From Siphonodentalium dalli (lineage: Eukaryota > Mollusca > Scaphopoda > Gadilida > Siphonodentaliidae), in the NCBI GenBank assembly GCA_032622095.1, contig CP136061.1, positions 198,200,935 through 198,264,934 on the forward strand: 64,000 nt of DNA, written 5' to 3'. Numbering within the stretch: the first letter of the stretch is position 1; each line of letters begins with the position of its first letter. This document shows positions 12,811 through 24,260 of this stretch, in pieces. Position numbers and translations under genes: made by a program. Below the pieces are notes generated by a model. It did no database searches and was not told the DNA's origin. It saw only the letters and a program-made list of their open reading frames with translations.

Positions 12811-12975
12811 ATATAAGGATTAACTGTCATGTGGACTGTTTTTATGGAGATGTAACCGTGAGGTAAGTGGTCATAACTTGTATGTAAAACCCTTCTGGTT
12901 TTACACAAGTTATGACCACTTACCTCACGGTTACATCTCCATAAAAACAGTCCACAGGACAGTTAATCCTTATAT
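12811..12975. repeat. 165 bp palindrome (stem about 75 bp)
   Basis: ATATAAGGATTAACTGTC..GTGGACTG..GAGATGTAACCGTG..CATAACTTGT on the left is mirrored on the right, with a tiny loop (CCCTTCTGG) near 12893. A few mismatches and one short indel are visible. The stem would fold as a near-complete hairpin in RNA or single-stranded DNA. Confidence 0.9.
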
Positions 12976-13534
12976 AAAGAAAGCCGACAAACAGTGCGTG
13001 GAGTTTGTCCGGAATTTGGCTTTGGTGTTTTTAATGACGCCACTGAAACCACATTCGTTTTCAGAGACGGTAACGCATTATATCAGTAAACATGTCGGCT
13101 TGATAACCATTGGGAAATGGGAATGCGTTATATCTCAAGTAGTCTTGTACCGATTGGCCATCAGAAAGTTTGCGTGTAGTATTCAACGATGTGCAACAGG
13201 ACATGGTCAAAATTTAGGCACAATCGGACATGAGGTGATATATTTTGAAACGCACCAAAGTCGTGACAGAGTGACAGACAGAGACACAGAGACAGAGAAA
13301 CACAATTGGCTGTTATATACGATATACTACAATCAATGGAGTGATACTGAACTCGGGACGTTTAAATGTTTAAGTGACCAGAGGTCAACCCGAAGAGCCA
13401 TGTGAAGTTTTTGATCAATTGGATAAATACTGTTGGTAACAGGGAATGAAAAGGTATTTAGTGATGCAGAGAGTAAAATCCAAGATTGCTGCCGGCATGC
13501 AGCCAAGGTTTGGTCGAATATCATTCAAATTTGA
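12976..13534. other. No gene seen
   Basis: A 175-codon plus-strand frame (12878-13405) crosses the palindrome and continues to a CAGAGAGACAC-type run at 13265-13300. It has no recognisable domain and half of it lies in the palindrome, so I do not call it a gene. Confidence 0.35.
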
Positions 13535-14420
13535 TAACTCCCTACTGGAAGTGATCCTAAACATGTTTGCAATTGCAATAAAATATTGTTCTAAAAATGC
13601 CGACTAAAGGGTGTTCCGATGGATTCAAATGTGAAATCCAAGATGGCAGCTAACGGCCATATTTTTTGAAAAATTTGTTTGGTGATGATCGGACGAGAGA
13701 TGTGGCTTGTAGGGTGTGCTAAGGGATGTAGTCATACGAAGAGTAAAATCCAATTATGGCCGCTGGCAGCCATGTTTTTAACATAATTTGGGAAAATTAG
13801 GTCAACCCCGAGGATCCGTATGGTGTGCCAAAGAATTAAGTGATGCAAATAGTAAAATTCAAGATGGCTAACATTGGCCATTGTTTTCATTGAAAATCGT
13901 TCAAATTCAATAGCTCCCATCTTGAGGTGGTGATCCCAAACATGCATATAAATTTTCAAAATATTTCGCCAATAACTCCCTACTGGAAGTGATCTTAAGT
14001 GATTTTAAAATATTGTTCTAAAATTGCCGACTGGAGGGTGTTCCGATGGATTCAAATGTGAAATCCAAGATGGCAGCTAGCGGCCATGTATTTTGAAAAA
14101 ATACCCGAACATCCATGTGAAGTTTTGTGATGATCGGACGAGAGATGTGGCATGTACGGTCTGCTAAAGGATGTAGTCATACAAATAGTAAAATCCAATA
14201 TGGCCTCTGGCAGCCATGTTTTTAACAGAATTTGGGAAAATTAGGTCAACCCCGAGGATCCGTATGGTGTGCCAGAGAAGTAAGTGATGCAAATAGTAAA
14301 ATCCAAGATGGCTAACATTGGCCATTGTTTTCATTGAAAATCGTTCAAATTAAATAGCTCCCATTTGGAGGTGGTGATCCCAAACATGCATATAAATTTT
14401 CAAAATATTTCGCCAATAAT
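13535..14420. repeat. Tandem duplication of a 440 bp unit with AAATCCAAGATGGC landmarks
   Basis: Units at about 13535-13970 and 13976-14420 share AACTCCCTACTGGAAGTGATC, GGATTCAAATGTGAAATCCAAGATGGCAGC, GTGATGATCGGACGAGAGATGTGG and CGAGGATCCGTATGGTGTGCC. Diverged pieces recur at 18180-18400 and 29595-29750; the latter ends in GACGGACGCCAACCTATGACAATAGCTCA. Confidence 0.85.
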
Positions 14421-15887
14421 TGTGGGCTGCATATAATGAAGTTGCCACCTCCTATGGTACGGCGTCCGATGTAGACAGCGGAGGCGGCGTCCTGTGTCCG
14501 TGCTATAAAGCGTAATTAGAAATGAGAACTATTTTTTTGCAATTAAAGTGTACCTATGTGAAGGGAAATATCAGTTACCATGTTGTCAACGAAATTCCGA
14601 AGAAAAAAAAACCTAATGGGCCAACAAACTTGTTACTCAATTTTCTTTTTTTCTTTTTTTTTATAAAATGGCATCTCAATCTAGGATTTTCCATTTTCTA
14701 TTTTGAACGCGCGGGAGTGAACTTTGACCAGCAGGTCGGTTTCGATTAAACGACAATTAGCCAGGTACCTGGCGAGTGTCAATTAAAATGTAGCTCAAAT
14801 TTAGATATATGTTCAGTGATGATACATAATGAATTTTTTTGTCTGCTTGTTTGTTAAAGATTGTCTACCACAATTACTACAACATATTTTTTTTATAAAA
14901 CCCGGTTTCAAAAATGCATTAACCATTCGAAGAACATGAATAGCGTCACTGTAAGTATTCACTGAGCACAACCGATGCAGAATTATGATTGTACACCATA
15001 GTTTATTTCGATTTGTTACCATTACAGCCCGCATATCACGTTATGCATCAGAAGAGTGGTATATGATAGAAAGTTATTCATAGACGATAGTGGTGCGGCA
15101 GACCCATCTCATCTTCAAAATCTATGTTAACACTACTCCAACAGTAAGGAAATTATAAGCACGACAGGGCATCATTTTGAAATTTGGGGGGGGGGAGATA
15201 AATTCTTTATAATAGTTTCATTTTAAAGCTATTTTAGTCTTGCAGTCTGTTGAGCAACCGTAGACTTTATTTATTTGCTTTCTGTAAAATGTATAAAATT
15301 TACGGGTGTTTTATTTGAAATTTCTACAACATAATTGGGAAATTAAGCCCTAATGGGTGCAACGTTCAAATATTTATAATTCAGAATTCACAACGAAGAC
15401 GGCATAGCCTTTTCACTGTCCTACTCGCGATCTCAAATTAGGGATTTAACCGTTGTATATAACAGCATACACAAATAAACATGAATACAAAGTAACTTAA
15501 TTGCCTTTCTGGTCGACTTGCGGAAGATTTCCCGAACTTCCCGAACTTCCCGAACTTTTATTATGCAACCTGTAGTTGCGTCTAGTCACGGGAATAAAAC
15601 CACGTGTCATTGCGATTAATCAGCTATAATGGAACGATACACGAGCTATGATGTTTGTATCTTGGTATTTGTAATTTGGCATGACTTATGGTCGATGAGT
15701 CCTCAGTTGTCTCGATTTGATATTTTAAGCTCATGCACACGCGTTCAGCTTGTGTTCATAAACATCACAACAAGCTGTGTCATTCCTCTGGAGATTTCGC
15801 AATAGACATTGCAATAGATGTGTTTCAGACGACCGATTGCTCTTAATGTTTGGATAAAATGTCCACTCTTGATTACATTTCCGAGGA
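14421..15887. other. No gene seen
   Basis: AT-rich DNA with short A/T runs (14605, 14647, 14888), a G-run at 15187 and a small tandem CTTCCCGAA (15530-15556). No splice-bounded coding segment was recognised on either strand. Confidence 0.4.
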
Positions 15888-16287
15888 TTAACCCTTTACC
15901 CAACAGAACGGCCCTGTGCCAATGCATTCTCTTATATATGCGAGTCGACCATAGGTCGCCTCGCATATATAAGAGAATGCATTGGCTTAACACATTAAAA
16001 ATTATAAAATTGTTAAAGAATGTAAGAAAAAATGGTAAAAAGTGTTAAAAAAAGATTTGTTTTAGGCCAATGCATTCTCTTATATATGCGAGGCGACCTA
16101 TGGTCGACTCGCATATATAAGAGAATGCATTGGCACAGGGCATAACTGTAACTATCACAATGTGGTCAAGGAGCCGGTTCCAATGATATCCATATTTGTA
16201 TGGTTCTATTGAGACAGACCGAAGATATTTTAGGCTGTTGAATCTTTATTTGGCCGGTTTTGGCCGGTTTGTTGGGTAAAGGGTTAA
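15888..16287. repeat. Nested palindrome: two 26 bp-stem hairpins in an outer inverted repeat
   Basis: Hairpin 1 (15918-15986) and hairpin 2 (16066-16134) each have a perfect stem CCAATGCATTCTCTTATATATGCGAG with a 15 nt loop, and are inverted relative to each other, so the whole stretch 15912-16140 (CCCTGTGCC..GGCACAGGG) is again palindromic. A further inverted pair TTAACCCTTTACCCAACA (15888-15905) and its complement (16270-16287) bounds the region. It looks like a foldback-type insertion. Confidence 0.92.
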
Positions 16288-16415
16288 GTTGAAGCAACGC
16301 GATAAATAGGTAAGAATATTGAGAAAATGATAAATTTGTTAATTGTAACCATTACTACTGGGTCAGATTCAACTCTATAGAGGAGGTAACTGAACTTAAG
16401 AGTTGAATATATATA

Positions 16416-18169
16416 TCTATATTTACGAATGTCTGTCTGTCTGTGTTTTATAGAAATTCACAGGGGACCACCTAGATGGCACAAAAGCTTATAAAAATAT
16501 GTTTAGTGCCAATTACCATCAAACTCAGACACGTTCTTCTCAAATGATACAATGAATCAAATATTTGCGAATATCTGTCTGTGTTCTATATATAACTTTA
16601 ACCAAGGCAGTCTAACATGGGTAACTTTTTACGAGTAAGATAATGGTGCGGGTTAAAATATTCTAAAGTGACGTCGTTGGTGTCAAGGGAGGGGCTATTT
16701 TTAACACAGATTTCGACCAAATTGATATATTATTCTTCTCCGTGATACGAGGAATATAAACGTGTGATTTAAAGATGCGAAATTGGTGCCGTTTGGGTGA
16801 GAGATGGGGGGGGGGTGGGGTAATAACTGTGATAAGAATTTGTTTAGTTGCCGATTACCACCAAACTTATATATAATCATTTAAATATGACAAAAGTGGC
16901 GCGGTTCAAGTCATGCATGAGGGGAGTTGCACCAAAGTTGAGACAATTATATTTAGCACTGATTCCACCAATGTTATGCACGTTCTTCTCTAATGATATG
17001 ATGAATTAAATCACATTTGGGGTCGTTTGGGTCATGGATGACGAGAGGAGATTCACTAGCATTTATAAGATTGTTCAATTCGCCGATATCAAACAAAGTT
17101 ACATATAGTCACCTCCCAGGCCATGTCCATGTCGTTCTGAGGAGTTTTTGGCATTCCAATTTCATAATCTCGACAAATGGTGACCGAATTAAGTCACTTG
17201 AACAATTATATCTTCTCAACTGTCATATTTATATGGGGATGGAAATCAGGGCATTCCTATAATGATCTAGCAACACAGATACATAGAAGAAAGCAATAAA
17301 AGTATATTTATATCAATCTATTTAAGAGATACATATATTCATTCAAACTGAGGGACATTGAATCGTCAGATGATTGAATATTAGAATGGCTCATATATAT
17401 ATATATTATAACACGATTGAGTATGTCGCATTCAATATAGTTACCACACAAAAAAGTTACAATTGCCAAGAGATATGGAAATGTAGAGCAAGCCTGTTCA
17501 AAAATAGTGGTCACAGTGTGCAGTCAAATATGGTTACTTCTGAGATAAAGGAAAACGCAGTCCGTAGCACATGACTTTTCAGGATACAGAGGATTTCTTT
17601 CATTTTTTAGAACAGACTCATCGCCTAACATAAACAACTCAAAATCTCGCTGTGTCGGGCTATTGTAGCTGCTATACATGCATAACATCAATTCTTTTAA
17701 ACTGAAAATGTTTAGCCTGTATATAGCACCAGAACAGAGGAGCACCTGGACAAATCTTTAAAACATCTGTATCTTCATGAAGATATGATAAACTAGATTG
17801 ATTGATCCATCGATACATCTCTATGTAAAACACAATTGTCGTCTTTTATTTTTTCGAACTAATGTGTTTATGATGTTCATGTTTCATGCTATAACGTCTG
17901 AAGTATACGCAGTTGTAAACAAATAAATACTTCTTTATTGGTGGGACGGATTGAACGCGATAAACAAAATGATAATCACTCCGACCTGACAAGAAGAACC
18001 ACTACTTATATTCCATGTGTAAGAATCGTGTTTTGTGATGCCATTTGGATATACAATTTATGAGAATACGTGTAACACTTTGAGAGCAAGAGTATTCTCT
18101 ATTCCAACCAAATATCCACAGAGGGTTTCACATCACTTTAACCTGGGCAACGCCGGGTAACCCTGCTAG
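16416..18169 (+). mobile_element. Non-autonomous Helitron, copy B
   Basis: The 5' end is TCTATATTTACGAATGTCTGTCTGTCTGTG. The 3' end is ACCTGGGCAACGCCGGGT..CTGCTAG followed by T: a short GC hairpin a few bases before CTAG (the CTRR rule) and insertion before T, as expected of Helitrons. It is 1.75 kb long with no Rep/helicase frame. The interior shares two blocks with copy A at 10.4-12.5 kb. Confidence 0.7.
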
Positions 18170-18480
18170 TTTAATAATAAATTCGGACTGCATGGTGTGC
18201 CGATGGAATCAAATGTGAAATCTAATATGGCCTCTGGCGGTCATGTTTTTTAACAGAAATTGTTTTATAAATGTAAGGTCCCACCAAGAGGCCACCCGAA
18301 GATTCATATGTATCGGATGAGAGATGTGACCGGTAGGGTGTGCTAAAGGATTAAGTCATACGAAGCTTAAAATCCAAGAGGGCCGTTGATAGCCATGTTA
18401 TTAAGGACGAACAACCTGGCACAAGTCAGTTGTGCATGCATTGCATAGCAACGCATGCGCTGGTCGTCCTTATACTAAGT
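18170..18480. repeat. Diverged AAATCCAAGATGGC-type repeat fragment and short inverted ends
   Basis: About 18180-18400 matches parts of the 13.5-14.4 kb tandem unit. TAAGGACGAACAACC (18401) and TGGTCGTCCTTA (18463) form an imperfect inverted pair around CATGCATTGCATAGCAACGCATGCG. Confidence 0.6.
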
Positions 18481-19140
18481 TTGTTTTTCAACACTGGCGC
18501 ATCCATTTTGAATTTGATACGTTGCCATCTTGGAAACGTCATTGCAATTAAAGTTAAACTAAAACAAATATATATCCATATAGTCAAAATAACAACATTC
18601 ATTGCACAAAGGCGTTACATGGTTTATACTTGAAATAATAACCATCAGTTAAATTATAAATATGGACGACCTGAATTGTTGATATACAGTTCTGAAATTA
18701 CATAAAATGCAAATGTTCGTGAGCCACATCGACAACACAACATGATTCATCTCGAAAAATGTAATGTCTTAAATGTTTGTCATATGATTGAATAAACTTT
18801 AAAAACATAATTCAGTATTCAAAGTCAATGACTGACACGACAGGCGGCACCAAAATATGAGGCACATTATTTATTGCTTTATGATTCCGATTCATGTATG
18901 AATCAGACATGGAGTAACGCAACACATCGATGATACGATCAATTGTGGTGACGGCAAAAATAAGCCATATAGACCAACAACCGAATCTACTTCCATAGTA
19001 TACACTGTTCATATTTATATTATAAATGTGAATAAATATCATCAGACCAACAGCATGAGGCTGAAATTTTGGTGTCCGCTACCTTGCATCTGTGCTATAT
19101 GTAAATGCCAAGATGTGTGATAGTTTTGTAATACATACTC
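18481..19140. other. No gene seen
   Basis: AT-rich sequence without supported coding segments or obvious repeats. Confidence 0.4.
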
Positions 19141-19380
19141 CTGTGTGGATCGTAATTTTGGAATAACTGATATTTTGGATAGGATATTTTATTTTTCCGA
19201 TATACACATGGTGGATCGTAATTTTGGAATTACTCATAGGATATTTAGGACTTGATTCATTTTTTGCGATATACACATACATACAAAATCAATTTAACAT
19301 GGTCTATATTATATGGTATACTTTGTGAGGGGATGACATAGTCAAGCTAGACTGTCTTCCTGTTACCCTATTAACAACAC
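19140..19380 (-). mobile_element. LINE 3'UTR/tail remnant (diverged)
   Basis: TTGGATAGGATATTTTATTTTTCC and GAGGGGATGACATAGTCAAGCTAGACTGTCTTCCTGTTACCCT are diverged inverted relatives of the 9.58-9.71 kb LINE 3'UTR. The GGATCGTAATTTTGGAATxACT block is duplicated inside (19147 and 19213). Confidence 0.6.
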
Positions 19381-19959
19381 GTATATGCTAGGTGGGCGGT
19401 TATATGTTCTAGCAGAATGCACTGTAATATATGTATTCAATAATCTTGTCGCTTATTTGAGCTATACAAATAAAATTTATTGCACCATTGCTTTTAATAA
19501 GATATTTGAATGCTAATTTCGGGCAAATGTAATGGCTGCATAATATATGTAAATTAAATAATTACACATTTATCACTGCTCTGGTAATGGATGGTGGGGT
19601 ATGCATTCCATAAGACGTGTGTCGCTCACAGCATATACCTGCGCATGTAGAGCATGTGTTAGTATACCACGAATTGCCCGACACATACTTTGTCACCTGA
19701 CCCAACATGAATAGTCCAGGAGATATTGGTCGACCTCTGCACCCCCCAGGACTCAACTTCACCCCACTAATTTTCTTTCTTAATGTCTCCTCTAATTTTG
19801 TTCGGTTGTTAACAAGAGAAAAAAGTGGCCGGAGAGACTCCAGACAAGATGGCGTCCATCATGGCGGCCATTCTTTTTTATATTCACAAGGTCTCTTTGA
19901 TCGCCGTTATAGTAAAGATGGTATCACATGCGGCTTTGTTTTCCGATCGATTCGTTATG
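19381..19959. other. No gene seen
   Basis: Two overlapping frames on opposite strands (19562-19762 minus, 19707-20051 plus) have no recognisable domain. AAGATGGCGTCCATCATGGCGGCCAT at 19849 belongs to the ATGGCGGCC repeat type that follows. Confidence 0.35.
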
Positions 19960-21092
19960 CTAATATACAACCCTTATATTACAAATTAGCCAAAAATCCG
20001 ACACCAGAATCCAATATGGCGGCCAAATGTGAAAATATGCTATTTTTTTGACGTTTCACCACATTTCGTTTGTCTCTGTGTGAAAATATTGGCATCTTGG
20101 CGAGATGTTATACATTTGTCGTATAGAAGAGTCATGGGGCGAACACATGGGGATATCACGTTTTCCCAAATGACGGTATAATAGGTCAAAGCCGAATCTA
20201 CGTTAATAACGCGATATAATGTTTCGAATCAATGAATGTTATTGCTATCATAACAACACACATGCATATATATGTGCAGGAGATACGCAAGCTATGATTC
20301 CTCTTATAACTGAGTTGAGGAATATTCACCCAAATCCAAGATGGCGGCCAAAATGGCCACCAGAAATAGAAAAATCGCTGATTTTAACATCAGTGAGCTT
20401 TATTGTCATGACAACTCCACACCTGCTAACTATTGTGAGTTGGGATCACTTAGGCGAAGAACTTTCCTTGTAACATATCCAAATAAAAGTCCGCCAAGTC
20501 CAAAATGGCGCCCACAATGGCGGACAGATTTTGAAACATCACCAAAATTCCCTCATATTCACACCATTGGGCATTATTGTCGAGACAACTCCACCCATGC
20601 TTACAGTTGAGTTGGAAATACTGAGGGGAAGTAATTACCTTACATCTCATGCAAGAAATGGTTTTCCAAATCGAAGATGGCGGCCAAAATGGCGACCGAA
20701 ATTTGAAAACAAGCCTACATTCCTTTACTTTCTTACGATGGGTGTTAATGTTTCGCGATTTCTGCCCGCCATCACATGTTGATATGGAATATAGATATGA
20801 AGTATTCAATAGGGTTTGGCAATTGATACTCACAGTCAATATGGCGGCGAGAAATTGAACAGAAGCCGATATTATCACATACTAATTTCAACTTTTTGTC
20901 ATAATATCGATCTGTATAGACGAAACGGTACATAATATAAGCCATCTATTAATTTTAACGTAAGTCGTAGCCTTTTGGAAGGATGAAAACCCACAATCGC
21001 GATGTGACATTTCAAAATCCATTCTCCACTAAGGGCCCATACAGTGGAATACTGGCCGTAACCGTATATAGGTGCTCCGAATCGTCATATTA
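19960..21092 (+). repeat. Left arm of a 7.2 kb inverted repeat; about 170 bp ATGGCGGCC sub-repeats
   Basis: This arm is the inverted copy of 25970-27164. Matching landmarks include CTAATATACAACCCTTA, GTTTCACCAC, CATCTTGGCG, CGATATAATGTTTCGAATCAATGAATG and TCCATTCTCCACT. Inside, a unit of about 170 bp with AAxATGGCGGCCAAAATGGCxxCC recurs near 20340, 20505, 20675 and 20840. The 60-140 codon frames here (NPRWRPKWPPE and similar) are translations of this repeat and occur in both arms. Confidence 0.88.
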
Positions 21093-21500
21093 TGAATTCC
21101 AAGAATCAAAACACAAGTACTTGAGTTTATTCTGATTTGCCACATTCAGCATTATCTAGACCAGTTTCTGTCTCATCGTCAGATTAATCTATCTCGCTCA
21201 CAACAACAGTTTTCTACACTTCTTTGTAGAACGGTCCCACTAATCGGAATGTTTCAAACAATACATATGCCGGTGTCCAGCTCGCGTGTTTATTTCGAAA
21301 TCTTGGAATTCTTATCCTTGTTATTGGCGAGCTTCATTCGTGGTATAGCTTATGGTATAATTCAGATGCTACATATGGGATATGGGCGTCATCTTGTGCG
21401 ATACACTAGAAAGGTATTCGGTCGATGCGTACACTAGCTTTCAGAAGGACCTATCTATCTGCGTATTGTCAGCTTTGGTAACCTAATGGGGATAATATAA
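21093..21500. other. No gene seen
   Basis: Unique-looking spacer inside the inverted repeat, without supported features. Confidence 0.35.
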
Positions 21501-21501
21501 G

Positions 21502-21637
21502 TTACACGGCTTGTTGATGGGGGATACGGTGTGGTATGCCCCGGTAGATGCTCGTATCCCCCGAGGCGATAGCCGAGGGGGATACGAGAGTCGACCGGGG
21601 CATACCACACCGTATCCCCCATCAACAAGCCGTGTAA
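21502..21637. repeat. 136 bp palindrome with TTACACGG..CCGTGTAA ends
   Basis: The arm TTACACGGCTTGTTGATGGG, then GGATACGGTGTGGTATGCCCCGGT and CTCGTATCCCCC, is mirrored with a single small mismatch block and a loop of about 14 nt near 21569. TTACACGG, GGGGCATAC and CTCGTAT are also the key words of the 87/88 bp satellite that starts 350 bp downstream. A diverged half (GGGATACGGCGTGGTATGGCCC) sits at 24136, just past the satellite. Confidence 0.92.
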
Positions 21638-21988
21638 TGTATTTATCCCCGGTCAAAATTAACAAGATATTCCCACAGACATAAAGCGCGGAAACGAGCA
21701 ACGAACAGTAACTCTATTTGATTAGACTGCTCATACGATGAATATATTTATATAGCTGTTTCCACAATTTGTCCATAAATACTTGCTGGCCTCGCTTACT
21801 TTTGGAATCTATATGTTAGAAGATATAAAAGAGAGCAATACACTTCAAAAATAGTAATGGTAAATGAGTCAGACAACGTAAATAAATGAAGCAAGAGTAG
21901 CAAGATAACATCACACCAGGAATCAACGTGGCTTTGAAAGATGTATATTAGACCTTCAAACTTTTGCCAGGTCATAAAAATTCTACTA

Positions 21989-24087
21989 GGGGCATACGAG
22001 ATTGTTATGACCTTGTAAAATCTGTCTTCTCTATATAGCGACGACAATTTTTGAGGGGTAATATAAGTTTTACACAGGGCATACGAGATTGTTATGACCC
22101 GTGTAAAATCTGTCTTCTCTATATAGCGACGACAACAATTTTTGCGGGGTAATATCACTTTTACACGGGGCATACGAGATTGTTATGACCCGTGTAAAAT
22201 CTGTCTTCTCTATATAGCGACGACAATTTTTGAGGGGTAATATAAGTTTTACACAGGGCATACGAGATTGTTATGACCCGTGTAAAATCTGTCTTCTCTA
22301 TATAGCGACGACAATTTTTGCGGGGTAATATCACTTTTACACGGGGCATACGAGATTGTTATGACCCGTGTAAAATCGGTCTTTTCTATATAGCGACGAC
22401 AATTTTTGCGGGGTAATATCAGTTTTACACGGGGCATACGAGATTGTTATGACCCGTTTAAAATCTGTCTTCTCTATATAGCGACGACAATTTTTGCGGG
22501 GTAATATCAGTTTTACACGGGGCATACGAGATTGTTATGACCCGTGTAAAATCTGTCTTCTCTATATAGCGACGACAATTTTTGCGGGGTAATATAAGTT
22601 TTACACGGGGCATACGAGATTGTTATGACCCGTGTAAAATCTGTCTTCTCTATATAGCGACGACAATTTTTGCGGGGTAATATCAGTTTTACACGGGGCA
22701 TACGAGATTGTTATGACCCGTTTAAAATCTGTCTTCTCTATATAGCGACGACAATTTTTGCGGGGTAATATCAGTTTTACACGGGGCATACGAGATTGTT
22801 ATGACCTTGTAAAATATGTCTTCTCTATATAGCGACGACAATTTTTGCGGGGTAATATAAGTTTTACACGGGACATACGAGACTGTTATGACCCGTGTAA
22901 AATCTGTCTTCTCTATATAGCGACGACAATTTTTGCGGGGTAATATCAGTTTTACACGGGGCATACGAGATTGTTATGACCTGTGTAAAATCTGTCTTCT
23001 CTATGTAGCGACGACAATTTTTGCGGGGTAATATCAGTTTTACACGGGGCATACGAAATTGTTATGACCCGTGTAAAATCTGTCTTCTTGATATAGCGAC
23101 GACAAGTTTTGCGGGGTAATATCAATTTTACATGGGGCATACGAGATTGTTATGACCTTGTAAAATCTGTCTTCTCTATATAGCGACACGACAATTTTTG
23201 AGGTGTAATATCAGTTTTACACGGGGCATACGAGATTGTTATGACCCGTGTAAAATCTGTCTTCTCTATATAGCGACGACAATTTTTGCGGGGTAATATC
23301 AGTTTTACACGGGGCATACGAGATTGTTATGACCTTGTAAAATCTGTCTTCTCTATATAGCGACGACAATTTTTGCGGGGTAATATAAGTTTTACACGGG
23401 GCATACGAGATTGTTATGACCTTGTAAAATCTGTCTTCTCTATATAGCGACGACAATTTTTGCGGGGTAATATCACTTTTACACGGGGCATACGAGATTG
23501 TTATGACCTTGTAAAATCTGTCTTCTCTATATAGCGACGACAATTTTTGCGGGGTAATATAAGTTTTACACGGGGCATACGAGATTGTTATGACCTTGTA
23601 AAATCTGTCTTCTCTATATAGCGACGACAATTTTTGCGGGGTAATATCACTTTTACACGGGGCATACGAGATTGTTATGACCCGTGTAAAATCTGTCTTC
23701 TCTATATAGCGACGACAATTTTTTGCGGGGTAATATCACTTTTACACGGGGCATACGAGATTGTTATGACCCGTGTAAAATCTGTCTTCTCTATATAGCG
23801 ACGATAATTTCTGCGGGGTAATATCAGTTTTACACGGGGCATACGAGATTGTTATGACCTTGTTAAATCTGTCTTCTCTATATAGCGACGACAATTTTTG
23901 CGGGGGTAATATCAGTTTTACACGGGGCATACGAGATTGTTATGACCTTGTAAAATCTGTCTTCTCTATATAGCGACGACAATTTTTGCGGGGTAATATC
24001 ACTTTTACACGGGGCATACGAGATTGTTATGACCCGTGTAAAATCTGTCTTCTCTATATGGCGACGACAATTTTTGCGGGGTAATAC
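21989..24087. repeat. 87/88 bp satellite array, about 24 copies
   Basis: The unit is GGGGCATACGAGATTGTTATGACC(CG)TGTAAAATCTGTCTTCTC..GCGACGACAATTTTTGCGGGGTAATATCAGTTTTACAC. The 88 bp form has GACCCGTGTAAAA and makes an 11 bp perfect hairpin with the preceding TTTTACACGGG (19 nt loop); the 87 bp form has GACCTTGTAAAA, which breaks it. On the minus strand an 87 bp run stays open with a 29-residue period (longest 137 codons, 23217-23630), while each 88 bp unit shifts the frame. Copies are highly similar, so the array is young or homogenised. Non-coding satellite is more likely than a repeat protein. Confidence 0.95.
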
Positions 24088-24260
24088 GAAATAAGTGTTT
24101 CCTGTTTAGTTAACATATATCGAACAAGAACACCGGGATACGGCGTGGTATGGCCCTAGAAGAACAATGGTGCCTAAGAAGGCTTACAATTCTACAGAGG
24201 GGATAACAACATGTACACCTGGTGTTCTTCCCAAACAGCCACTTCTCAATATATGGTTCT

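Noticed and set aside
12878-13405. 175-codon plus-strand ORF
   Set aside because: The first part is one arm of the 165 bp palindrome and the end is an AGACAGAGACAC-type run; no domain.
20219-20878. Several 60-140 codon frames (NPRWRPKWPPE, HNNTHAYICAGD)
   Set aside because: Same sequences appear in both arms of the 7.2 kb inverted repeat and in other frames; they come from the ATGGCGGCC sub-repeat.
23217-23630. 137-codon ORF with 29-residue repeats
   Set aside because: It is the minus-strand translation of the 87 bp satellite; most units are 88 bp and break the frame.
21989-24087. CRISPR-like array
   Set aside because: Units are contiguous 87/88 bp copies with no variable spacers, and the DNA is eukaryotic.
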